A DNA stretch of 64,000 bases from Marsupella aquatica (Eukaryota > Marchantiophyta). A program made the position numbers and the translations under genes. Below the pieces are notes generated by a model. The model made no database searches. It was not told the origin of the DNA and saw only the letters and a program-made list of their open reading frames with translations. Position 1 is the stretch's first letter; each line of letters starts with the position of its first letter. Shown here piece by piece: positions 55,901 through 64,000 of this stretch. The stretch covers positions 21,080,001-21,144,000 of the forward strand of contig OZ316895.1 of the NCBI GenBank assembly GCA_973895155.1, in the 5' to 3' direction.

Positions 55901-56219
55901 CTTGAAGTTCACCATCAATAACGCTCCATTGATGACCATTTGAATCCAACACACCGAGTGAAATCAGATTCTTACGCATGCCAGGTACATACCTGACTCC
56001 GGACACTGTGCGCACAACGCCATCAAACATTTGAATCTTCACAAACCCAATTCCCTCAATTTGACAGGAGTGATCATTTCCCATCAGAACTGAACCGTTT
56101 GAAACAGAGTAAGACCTGAAAAACTCACAAATGTAACAAATATGAAAAGAGCAAACACAATCAAGAATCCACACATCATCTGCTCTCTTAGATGACGTGC
56201 ACAGGGCATACCCCCGGCT
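52947..56219 (-). pseudogene. copia pol: protease, integrase, reverse transcriptase, RNase H, one internal stop
   Basis: In order on the minus strand: protease region near WILDCVCSFHI (the usual Ser/Ala after Asp is Cys here); integrase zinc-binding HHCC (HSRLGHMSEKG, CEHCILGKQH); integrase core with HSDVWGP, SDNGGEYTS and NRTLLERSRSMLS; reverse transcriptase with WIYKLK, KARLVAKGFTQ, DVVTAFLYG, LYGLKQSPR and the catalytic YVDDMLIA; then RNase H with STTGYVF, TEAEYVAAAKAAKE and HIDVRYHFIRQ. A TAG at 54051-54053 falls right after LYGLKQSPR, at a position that is nearly always Gln in copia RT. Otherwise the frame is uninterrupted over more than 1,000 codons. Confidence 0.92.
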
Positions 56220-57161
56220 TCATAAAACATACTCATCATTGAGTAAATCAGCTTCTCCATCAGCCCTAGCCACATTTGCCGATGAAGTTTCCGCTGCCTT
56301 TCCCTTACAGTCTCGCTTGAAGTGTCCAACTTGGTTGCACTTCCAACATGTCACTTGCCTCCTCTGAGGGGATTTACCTTTGGACTTAGATCTGGATTTA
56401 GATCTAAACTGGGTTCTACGATCCCCAGTTGGTCGCTGCATACTCCTCCCACTGTTAACATTGAGGGCAACACCAGATGATGAAGGCTGTGACGTGATGT
56501 GCATCTTCTGTTGAAGATCATCACTAAGCAGAGAACTTACCACGTCATTGTATGAAATGGTATCCCTATCACGATGCAACAACACTCGTGATAGGGACTG
56601 GTAAGATGGAGGCAATGAACTAAGAAGCTGCAAAGCCTTTGTCTCATCATTCAAAGTCTCCCCAAGGTTTTCCCAGTCAACGACCATGTCATTGAAAGCA
56701 TCCACATGGTCTTGCAACTTCGTAGCGGATTCCTTCATCCTAAAACTCATCAGTTTGTAGGAAGTGTAGAGCCGGTTCGACAACTCCTTGCGGTGATACT
56801 TGCTCTGCAATTCCGCAAACAAGGACATGCAATCCTTATGTGCACCCAACTGCTTGATGATGGGAGACATGAGATAGAGTGTAACACACCACACTCCCTA
56901 CTCATGCATGCGGTCCCATTGTTTCTCATCAACATCGTCTTCACGAGGGCTCAACAGTTGGCCCATCCCTGACGCATAGAGCACTCCCTTCACCTGCTTC
57001 TCCCATAGCAAGTAGTCAGAGCGCCCATCATACTTTGTCACCTCATACTTGGGTCCCCCAAGCTTGAAAGTCCCCATCTTCTTCTTTGGCACTACCGTGA
57101 GCTCCGGTAGTAGTAGTGCTTCCTCCACCACACGCCGCACCGGTGATGGTATCGGTGTCAC
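56220..57161 (-). pseudogene. copia gag with zinc knuckle, one internal stop
   Basis: The first ATG in the frame is at about 57077 (MGTFKLGGPKYEV); the open frame extends to about 57161 with no better start. The UBN2-type gag domain continues past a TAG at 56898-56900 through LSSLPPSYQSLSRVLL and SYNDVVSSLLSDD to an SR/SK-rich stretch and a CCHC zinc knuckle, CWKCNQVGHFKRDC. A TGA at 56220-56222 separates it from the protease/pol part, in the same frame. In an active element gag and pol of this group form one polyprotein. Confidence 0.88.
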
Positions 57162-57598
57162 GTGCTCTTCCTCTTGCTCCTCTCTCTGCCCCTTGTCAAC
57201 AACGAATGTTGATCAATTGCACTTGATGCCGTCACCAAGTCCAACAAGGTAATTGATTTTGCTTAGCCTTCCTCTTTGCATCAAAGAGCCAATCCCGGAC
57301 TCAAAACAATCGTCTTGCCTCAATCTCTCCTTTGAGTCAAAACACTTGACGCTTCTCCCTCCGAGTCGATTGCCAACTTTCTTCACAAAATCCAGAACGA
57401 CGAAAACTTAGATCTTTCTGCACCACGAGCTCTGTTCAGCGATTTCTTCACACCGTTAGAAAGCTCTTGCCCTGATCTATCCGTTGAGCCCATAAACTCC
57501 AAGTTTCATGCGATGGAACTCCGGGAAATCCACCGACACTCAACGCTAAAAAAACCGTCATGAAATCCCGTCACGAACACACGTCACCTCCCAAGCAT

Positions 57599-57610
57599 GC
57601 TCTGATACCA
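57599..57610 (-). promoter_or_regulatory. Primer-binding site, initiator tRNA-Met
   Basis: On the minus strand this reads TGGTATCAGAGC, the standard complement of the 3' end of plant initiator tRNA-Met used by most copia elements. It lies two bases from the 5' LTR edge. Confidence 0.93.
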
Positions 57611-57612
57611 AT

Positions 57613-58033
57613 TGTTGAGCATAGACGACGATCGCAACGGCAAGCCCATGAACCATCCAACGCACAATAGTCGACACAAGAGATACGTGGTTCACCTCCT
57701 TGAGGCTACGTCCACGGGAACACACAAGAGAGCTTTACTGAACTCTAAGCCCGTCGGCTATACCGAGTTTCCATAGTGTAAGCTCTCCTTATCTCTCAAG
57801 TGGCTCCATAACAATGAGCCTTGTTTCTACCTCTCCAAGCACACATGCCTCTTATGATATAGTGTGCAACTTAGTTGTACCTAACCACATATTTGTACCT
57901 AATCACGTAGTTGTACCTAACCACATAGTTGTACCTAATCACGTAGTTGTACCTAACCACATAGTTGTACCAACCCACGTTGTTATACCAACCACGTCAT
58001 ATCTAACCTAGACGTAAGAGTAAATACCCAACA
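57613..58033 (-). repeat. 5' LTR of the full-length copia element
   Basis: 421 bp, same length as its partner and about 98% identical by eye. It should carry the element's promoter. The internal 18-bp minisatellite is present here too (about 57867-57968), so it was part of the inserted element and not gained later in one LTR. Confidence 0.93.
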
Positions 58034-58323
58034 TACCATGTGCGAACGCCCCTATTTAATCACTCTCTCAAAAAGGAATAGGAAGCTCAAAAAACCCATC
58101 AATCATTTTTTGACACGTGGCAAGCAATGAATCATGTGATGACAAGTGACACTTTTTGAATTGTTAGGTACCCCTTACTTACTTCCTCGCTACTTCTAAG
58201 TGCTTCCCTAAAATGAATAAAATGCCCCTTACTTCGTTCGCACATGATGTCAACATTTGTGGAAGTGACCCCCCCCCCCCCCCCGAGTATAAACTATACT
58301 ACATGGATAAATAATTGAGTCCA

Positions 58324-58396
58324 TGACACCTATTGATCTATAATTCCATAAGCATTGGAAACATATATTATAAGCAATTAATGGACATATAAACTA
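58324..58396. repeat. Second copy of the segment duplicated around the nested insertion
   Basis: Matches 52203-52299 apart from a 12-base absence and few substitutions. It is the uninterrupted copy: TATAAACT here runs directly into ATACTACATGG, so it shows what the first copy looked like before the MITE arrived. Confidence 0.88.
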
Positions 58397-59740
58397 TACT
58401 ACATGGATAAATAATTGAGTCCCAGTTGTATTGACTGTAAAGTATACAACTGAGCATATATTATTAACATATTATTATATATTGACTGTAAAGTATGTAA
58501 TTAAAAGATTAATTAAGGAAATCAGGATAAGGGTCTCATAATTGAAAAAAAATGCACACGAGGTCTAACATACCTTTTAGAGAAAGAACCCAAGGAGTTG
58601 AAAATTACTAAATTGAAAATAACATAGTCAAGTAAGAGAATCAAAGTCCTAGACTAGATTGCCTTAAAAATACATAACAAGAAATTATAATAAGACAAGA
58701 TAACTAGGAGGTGCAAGATCGAAATATGACATATATAGGGTGTATGACATCCCTCCATACCATGATAAACCTTGTTATTTTTTTATATCAATTGTATGTT
58801 ACCACATTTGAATGTGTGATTACTGGAAGCGGAGGTACGTACGCCGCCACATAGGAGTGATATACATAGTTTGTTAATTTTGTGCCCACGTAGATTTGAA
58901 TCAATTGATAGCTTTTGCATAGAATTAGGACTAGCTCACCAAATGAATGAAGATGTGTAATCATGACCCCTGCCATGATCCTTCAATCATTGCAACTGAA
59001 AGGCTAACTTAGAATGGTAGCTTTATAAAAGCTCTCTCTCTCTCTCTCACAGAATCTTCAATGCAACAAAAGACTTCTTGCTCACTGGAAAGGTGCAGAG
59101 ACATTCATACGTAATCACTCAGGCCCGTTCTTCATGGGGAAACAGTTTTTGCCTTGAAACAGAAAGAAGATCCATGCATTAGATGATCATCGTTGGAGCA
59201 TGCATGCAACACTGTAGAGTAGCCCACGAGGGGGGACAATGCCCATGGACCCAGGAATGGGCCATACTAGGGTGGAGGGACATAAGGTTAAATCATAGTC
59301 CCAAAGTGGCCAATCAAGGGTGAAGAAGATAACCAACACTGCCATGCACGGCCCCATGTGCAACCCACCCGGCTGCACACACACATATATATATATATAG
59401 TGCTAGGATATATAAATGGCTGTGGGGAGAGGAGTTCATCAGCCCTTGAGAATGTTGGAGCCAATTAACAACCAGGGTTTAGTATGTTCATATAGGTGTG
59501 GGGACATATGAAAGCGTAAATGATAACCCGAGTTCTCACCATGATTTTCTACCGTCAAAACTAAGGATTTTTTAATTGTTTTGTGTCGCCCACATCCCAC
59601 TTGGACTTGAACCCGGGAACTGGTGGACCCCAAGTTTACTACTCGGGATTCGTTGTCTTTACTCGCTTTGAACAACCAAGAACTAGCTGGTGGACCCCAA
59701 GATCATTAAGTCTTGGGATTGAATACCCAGGCAGAAGTTT

Positions 59741-60060
59741 GAACCTCGGGGCCTTTGGGGGCCTCATTCCAAGGGATATCTCCCCGGATATCTCATATCA
59801 TGTGCAAAGTTGTTGAGTAAGAAACACCCTACACATAAGAAAAGTAAGTTTATTTTAGTATATTCTACTTAGGTACCTTTATGGAAATTCTAGGAATATT
59901 CCAAAATTTGGTAGTAAAAATCCTGTAATTCTTATAAATCTCAAAATTGGATTCAAACACCCTTAGTTTATATTCTTCAACAACACTTAAAGTCTTCTGG
60001 CCAATCAAATTAAAAACGCCCCTAACTTATTTGTGCGCAATGGGTAGGAAGTGGGGTACG
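59741..60060 (+). repeat. MITE family A copy, uninterrupted
   Basis: It follows the 48205 copy phrase by phrase: GGGGGCCTCATTCCAAGG, a 'aaacaccctaca' block, 'aggaatattccaaaatttgg', CTTATAAATCTCAAAATTGGATT, 'attcttcaaca', 'gcgcaatgggtaggaag'. It lacks the family B insertion and so serves as the empty-site reference. Its target duplication is no longer clear. Confidence 0.75.
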
Positions 60061-61089
60061 TAGGAAGCAAGAAGTGATTGAGGATCTGAACTAGCAGGAT
60101 ACAACTTGAGTGATTGAAACAAAGTGCATGGACCTTGGACTTAAACGGAAAAATATTATTCAGTACTCTATAGAATTTCCACCCTCACAATATGTGTCCA
60201 CCCTCAGTAGACTTTGCGGCGGGCATCGGGTTCCAGTTGCAATGCCTGAGGCTCATGCTAATGGGCTCATATGCAGGGCATGGAGTATGAGTTTCCCTTC
60301 CACTTCCCTAAGGGTGTTGTCCCCCTCCCTTGAAACACTGTTGTGGACACAATTACTATTTGTCCACTGAAACTTCCTTCATCAATTTTGATGTTTGGCG
60401 AGTCCTAATAACATGTTTTTCTCAATAAAGTATACCCTGGTTCGGGCCCTGGTTTCCTTGGAGACTTGACTTGGAAATCACTCCAAACATAACCCTAAAT
60501 CAGCTGTGAACCAACCCCCTCTAGATAATATAATTATTACTTTGCCAGATTTGGAAGAAGTTCAGCTAAAGACTTGATGGGCCCCTCTAGGGTTTGAACT
60601 TGCTTTGATCACAGTTAAATTGCTTGCTTGGTAATATTAGGCATTTAATCTAGCTTAGGTCTAAGTAGAGTTGTGTAGCCACAATTAGTCAAGCCATAGT
60701 CAAGTGCTTGGTTATGATTAGATGTGCAACTACTATTTACACTAGCAGGATTTAACTAATGAGTGGAACTTATGCTCATTGTTATAGAGTCAATTGGGAG
60801 ATAGAAATAGCTTAGTCTGTGCAGACTCAATATGGCCTACCTGCTTAGAGTTCAGTAAAACTCTATTGTGTATATGATTGTTCAATGATGTTGCTTATGT
60901 GCATGTTGTGCTATGAGTATGGTTGTTATAATCAATACGTACCATGTAGCCCTCTTTTCCCTATCAGCCTATTTTTCAAGGTTTTGCCTGTTTTGCCTCT
61001 AGATAAGGCTACCTGGTGTGAAATAGAACATATATTTAAATGTTTTTCTTTATATCATTTTCTTAGATTTTATTATTGACTCTGATTTT

Positions 61090-61622
61090 CCTACATTTAA
61101 TGAGAACCTTCAGATTCCGGAGGTAGGAAAGTGGCAGCTAATGGAAACAACAAGCTGGTAAGTTTTGCCAAAAGTGTACTATAAGTTTAGTGTGAAAGTT
61201 AGACTTAAACAAGTTGGTTCCTGCCCTCCTTCCAATAGTGACTTTTCCAATGTAATTTAGTGCTCTCCTTCTAGTACGTCCCCATTTTCAATGAATTTTC
61301 AGCAAAAATGATTACTTTGGGGTTTGGTCAAAACAATGATAAATTGCTGCCTTTTGTTTTTTCTTGTTTCCATGCCTCCTTGGGCTGTGAATAATTAAAG
61401 GGCTACTACATTTATAACTGTTGCTATCCCATGAAAGAAATCATATTCCTTGCTCTTATGTTGGAAAATTGAAATTCTCTTTCATAATTGATTTCCCAAT
61501 TTCCTCCCCACTAAAATTATTCACCATTTTGGGCAAAAATTAGGTAGTGTTTTCTCCATTAGCCACTTTCCCACTTAGCCACAAACCCCATTTGCCAGAA
61601 TCTGAAGGTTCTTGTTAATCTA
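61090..61622. mobile_element. Fold-back or MITE-like element with about 55-bp inverted ends
   Basis: The left arm (CCTACATTTAATGAGAACCTTCAGATTCCGG...GGAAAGTGGCAGCTAATGG, about 61090-61146) is the imperfect reverse complement of the right arm (CCATTAGCCACTTTCCCAC...CAGAATCTGAAGGTTCTTGTTAATCTAGG, about 61556-61622). About 400 bp of AT-rich non-coding sequence lies between. A diverged copy of the right arm is at 62568-62635. I see no certain target duplication. Confidence 0.65.
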
Positions 61623-61910
61623 GGAAGATCTGTTGGTAAAAAACATATCAAAGAAATATTGTTGGAATTTTCTACTTCACATGGTAACATTCTCCACTTG
61701 GGAAAAAAGGCAAAATATTGAAAAGTACCCTTGGTACGGATAAGAGGCTACAAAATACCAAGCACATTAGCTGCGAAACAGGTTCTAATCCCTCCACACC
61801 CTGGTTTGAACTGACGCACAAGTTATCGTGTTGCCGGACATAACAACTTGTCATTTGTCGGCTCCAAAAGGGGTCATTTGTTGCATATTCGCCGAGATTC
61901 CCTGGCCGGC

Positions 61911-62115
61911 CCCAAACTTTACCGACCATCTCCCGGCCTGGTCCCAAAACCCACCCCATCCCAGCCCGGTCCTGAACTCTCGGGGTTGGGGTCGGGACTC
62001 AGGGTCGGGGCCCAAAACTTTCCCGACCATCTCCTGGCCTGGTCCCAAAATTTCCCCACCCCCTCCTGGCCCGGTCCTGAACTCTCGGGGTTGGGGTCAG
62101 GCTGGGTCGGGCCCA
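61911..62115. repeat. GC-rich direct duplication, about 100-bp unit
   Basis: Two successive copies (61911-62010, 62011-62115) share CGACCATCTCC, GGCCTGGTCCCAAAA, CCCGGTCCTGAACTCTCGG and GGTTGGGGTC. The unit is strikingly GC-rich in an AT-rich neighbourhood. ORFs on both strands across it are a by-product of the repeat and are proline/glycine-rich without motifs. Confidence 0.88.
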
Positions 62116-62799
62116 GGGCCATGACGACCGGGTGTGACAAATGTCATTTGTTGGGGTCCAGACCCCTTATTTGTCCAAAAAGTCCAAACCAGGCTCCACA
62201 GGCCAAACTGAATAATGAGAGGAGACACTGTCTTGGTGTAAAATTTTAGCATCCTAATTGGTCCCTCTATTATTTGGTCAGATGCTTGTGCTTGTCTGTT
62301 TTTTAAAATGACTTGTTTTTTAGACCATCTTATTAGTTTGGTGCTCTAAAATTTTGATCTGTGGGACATTCTACTAGCCGTCTCATTTATGATGCTTGAC
62401 ATTATACAATCATGGATTTTCTCTCCTTACCCATTGATTTCTTTATGGTGTATAGGGTTGGATGTCCTCTGGATAACCCTTTTCTTTAGTGGCAAAAATT
62501 TGCCAAATTCCACCTCCCCAAAAAGCTTTAGCCACTTTTGGCAAAACATTGCTAGTACTTTTCTGTCTCATTAGCAAATGTCCTAACCACAGGCCCTATT
62601 AATTAGCCAGAATCTAATGGTCATCCTTAAATCTAGGGAGATTCTAAGGAGATATGATGGTCTGAAAAATAATCAGATAAAGAATATTTTGAGCATCTTC
62701 TCCTTTACACACACTTGAATTGGTTACTCTGGTAAAAAATAGGCTGATGTGGAAAATGGCAGCACACTGCACTGCTGCACAAGTATTCCATCATTGTCT

Positions 62800-63215
62800 A
62801 ACTGGACATCGTAGGTTTCAACTGACACATTTATGATTGTTGATCTTGGGACATTGATTTTAGTCGCTCCATACCGAGCTCCTTACCAGCTGATTTCTTT
62901 CTGGTATTATGGCTCGAGTGTCCTGTGGATTGCTAAAGTGCAGCACAAAAGTCGGTCCTTGTCCAGCCTGCTAGAGTACATCCTAGATGTCAGCTGACAC
63001 CTTTATGATTGCTGGACATTGATTTTAGTCTCTCCTTACCATGGGATTTCTTTACTTAGAATTATGTCTTGAGTGTTCTGTGTCCTATTGTTAAAGGGCA
63101 GGACAACACTCGGTCCTTCTCTAGCATATAGAACATCCTAGACGTACTTTAGCTGACACATTTATGATTCTTGGTCACAATGATTTTAGTGTCTTAGGCT
63201 GTTGATTTATTTGTG
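62800..63215. repeat. Degenerate tandem array, 160-170 bp unit
   Basis: The phrase CTGACAC.TTTATGATT recurs at about 62822, 62994 and 63153, each followed by GGACATTGATTTTAGT or a close variant. The first two are followed by a CTCCATACC/CTCCTTACC, GATTTCTTT, TGAGTGTTCTGTG series, whereas the third is cut short. A further diverged unit begins near 62384 (CATTTATGATGCTTGACATT), so the array may once have been longer. No coding potential. Confidence 0.8.
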
Positions 63216-64000
63216 GTAAGAGCCTGCATGCACATTCTTTGAATGTTCATATAAATGATTACAAAAATCATCATAGGACTATCATTTTAACATGCATACT
63301 ATCTTATCCTTATTTTCACCTGCATACACGTTGGTGGGGCCCTAGAGTAGCCTAGACCCCAACTCTAGCTTCTCATTGCCAATTACTGGTAAGACTCTCG
63401 CTTGGTGTCGAGTGGATCCATATGGAAAGATATATGATAGTGCCACTGTTGGCTTTACAAGAACTCAGCGGCAATAATTTGGTTTTTTTTTCTATGTGTG
63501 GGATGCAATCATAGCCATTCAAATGTGGGGATAGGTCACACTTTGGTCTACGTGAACTAGGGGGCACAATCAGGCAAAACTATTAACGTGTAGGGCAACC
63601 CATCCCCAAGGGAGGGTAATGGGCTGCAATCCCCGAGGGCACTGACCCAAGGGGGTTACAACCATTATCCCCAAATGAAGATGAGTTACCAAGCGTAATG
63701 CCTGAGTGAAGTTTTACACAACATTCAATTCAGTCTTGCATAGGAAAAGTCTGATCGGTCACTGCCTGCCACTTGCACTATGCTCTATTCCCCTGCTCTA
63801 TTCTCATTCAAATTTCATTATCCCCAGGCCAGGCTGGCCTAGGGGTTCTGTGTGGCTTCACCTGGGGGTAATGCCTCATAACTTCTTACAGACTTCCAAA
63901 GGAAAAAATTAAGGAAGGGTTTATGATCCTGCCATCTTCCCCCCAACTCAACACCATGGTGCTGTGTTCAAATAGTGGCAGTGGGGAGCTCTATTTAATA

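Larger units (their letters stand above)
52336..58033 (-). mobile_element. Full-length Ty1/copia LTR retrotransposon
   Basis: The element is 5,698 bp, reads on the minus strand and is flanked by the 5-bp target duplication TACCA (52331-52335, 58034-58038). Two 421-bp LTRs (52336-52756, 57613-58033) begin TGTTGAGC and end CCCAACA on the plus strand; by my count they differ at 8 positions, 6 of them transitions. A primer-binding site complementary to initiator tRNA-Met is two bases inside the 5' LTR, and a purine tract (AAGGGGAAGA on the minus strand) borders the 3' LTR. Gag and pol share one frame from about 57161 to 52947 in the order gag, zinc knuckle, protease, integrase, reverse transcriptase, RNase H, which is the copia order. 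Three in-frame stops make it inactive as is. Confidence 0.95.
52300..58287 (+). mobile_element. MITE family B copy split by a copia element
   Basis: The MITE is in two pieces, 52300-52335 and 58039-58287 (about 285 bp together), flanked by the 8-bp duplication TATAAACT (52292-52299 and 58288-58295). The left end is CTCCGAGGGTTCACC; the right end is GTGGAAGTGAC, a poly-C run of 16 and GAG, which gives inverted termini related to those of the intact family B element at 48380. The interior matches that element near its right end: ATAAAATGCCCCTTACTTCG and TTTGTGGAAGTGA. The copia element sits in it with its own 5-bp duplication. Confidence 0.82.
58296..64000. other. Gene-poor region with repeats to the window end
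   Basis: No exon chain or motif found on either strand. It contains the second copy of the duplicated segment (58324-58396), a (CT)n run at about 59031-59049 after a TATAAAA string, an (AT)n run near 59382-59398, a family A MITE copy (59741-60060), a fold-back element (61090-61622), a 100-bp GC-rich duplication (61911-62115) and a 160-170 bp tandem array (62800-63215). The last kilobase resembles low-copy intergenic DNA. Confidence 0.55.

Noticed and set aside
59022-59060. TATAAAA followed by a (CT)n run, taken as a promoter
   Set aside because: No ORF or exon chain follows within several kb, and the CT microsatellite can arise without function.
61672-62249. Several proline/glycine-rich ORFs on both strands
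   Set aside because: They arise from the GC-rich 100-bp duplication and are open in many frames; no family features.

Overview
The window is nuclear DNA of a land plant. Evidence: many short GT-AG introns, plant-type gene families (an HKT-class Trk/HKT transporter, RNA polymerase III subunit NRPC1, a 4-coumarate:CoA-ligase-like enzyme), a telo-box upstream of NRPC1, and Ty1/copia elements primed by initiator tRNA-Met. The HKT resembles bacterial Trk/Ktr proteins more than seed-plant HKTs do, and no flowering-plant hallmark is visible. I infer a non-seed plant (bryophyte, lycophyte or fern grade), without proof from the sequence.

Layout. 0-1.6 kb: last four exons of a 4CL-like acyl-CoA synthetase (+) ending in a peroxisomal SKL signal. 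1.6-9.6 kb: no assignable gene, several weak ORFs and small duplications. 9.6-12.3 kb: a three-exon HKT gene (+) coding for 714 residues. 12.3-17.1 kb: intergenic, rich in tandem duplications. 17.65-28.3 kb: a complete 27-exon gene (+) for the largest RNA polymerase III subunit (1,388 residues, all junctions in phase). 30.3-35.4 kb: a five-exon coiled-coil protein gene (-) of unknown role, one intron apparently GC-AG. 37.9-40.4 kb: a two-exon group II PLP-dependent decarboxylase gene (-), its intron filled with a four-copy tandem repeat. 40.4-64 kb: AT-rich gene-poor DNA with two Ty1/copia elements, at least two families of roughly 300-bp terminal-inverted-repeat elements, and tandem repeats.

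The genes do not form a pathway or cluster: they look like independent plant genes. The most informative part is 48.0-58.4 kb, where insertion order can be read from target-site duplications. One copia LTR holds a MITE (A), which holds another MITE (B). Nearby, a second B-type MITE, inserted in a tandemly duplicated segment, was later split by a full-length copia element with 421-bp LTRs. That copia element keeps one long gag-pol frame interrupted only by three stop codons, all explainable by C-to-T change. I found no rRNA, tRNA, CRISPR or organellar sequence, and no convincing new biological system; the notable observations are nested-transposon history, gene-structure oddities and predicted transport selectivity.
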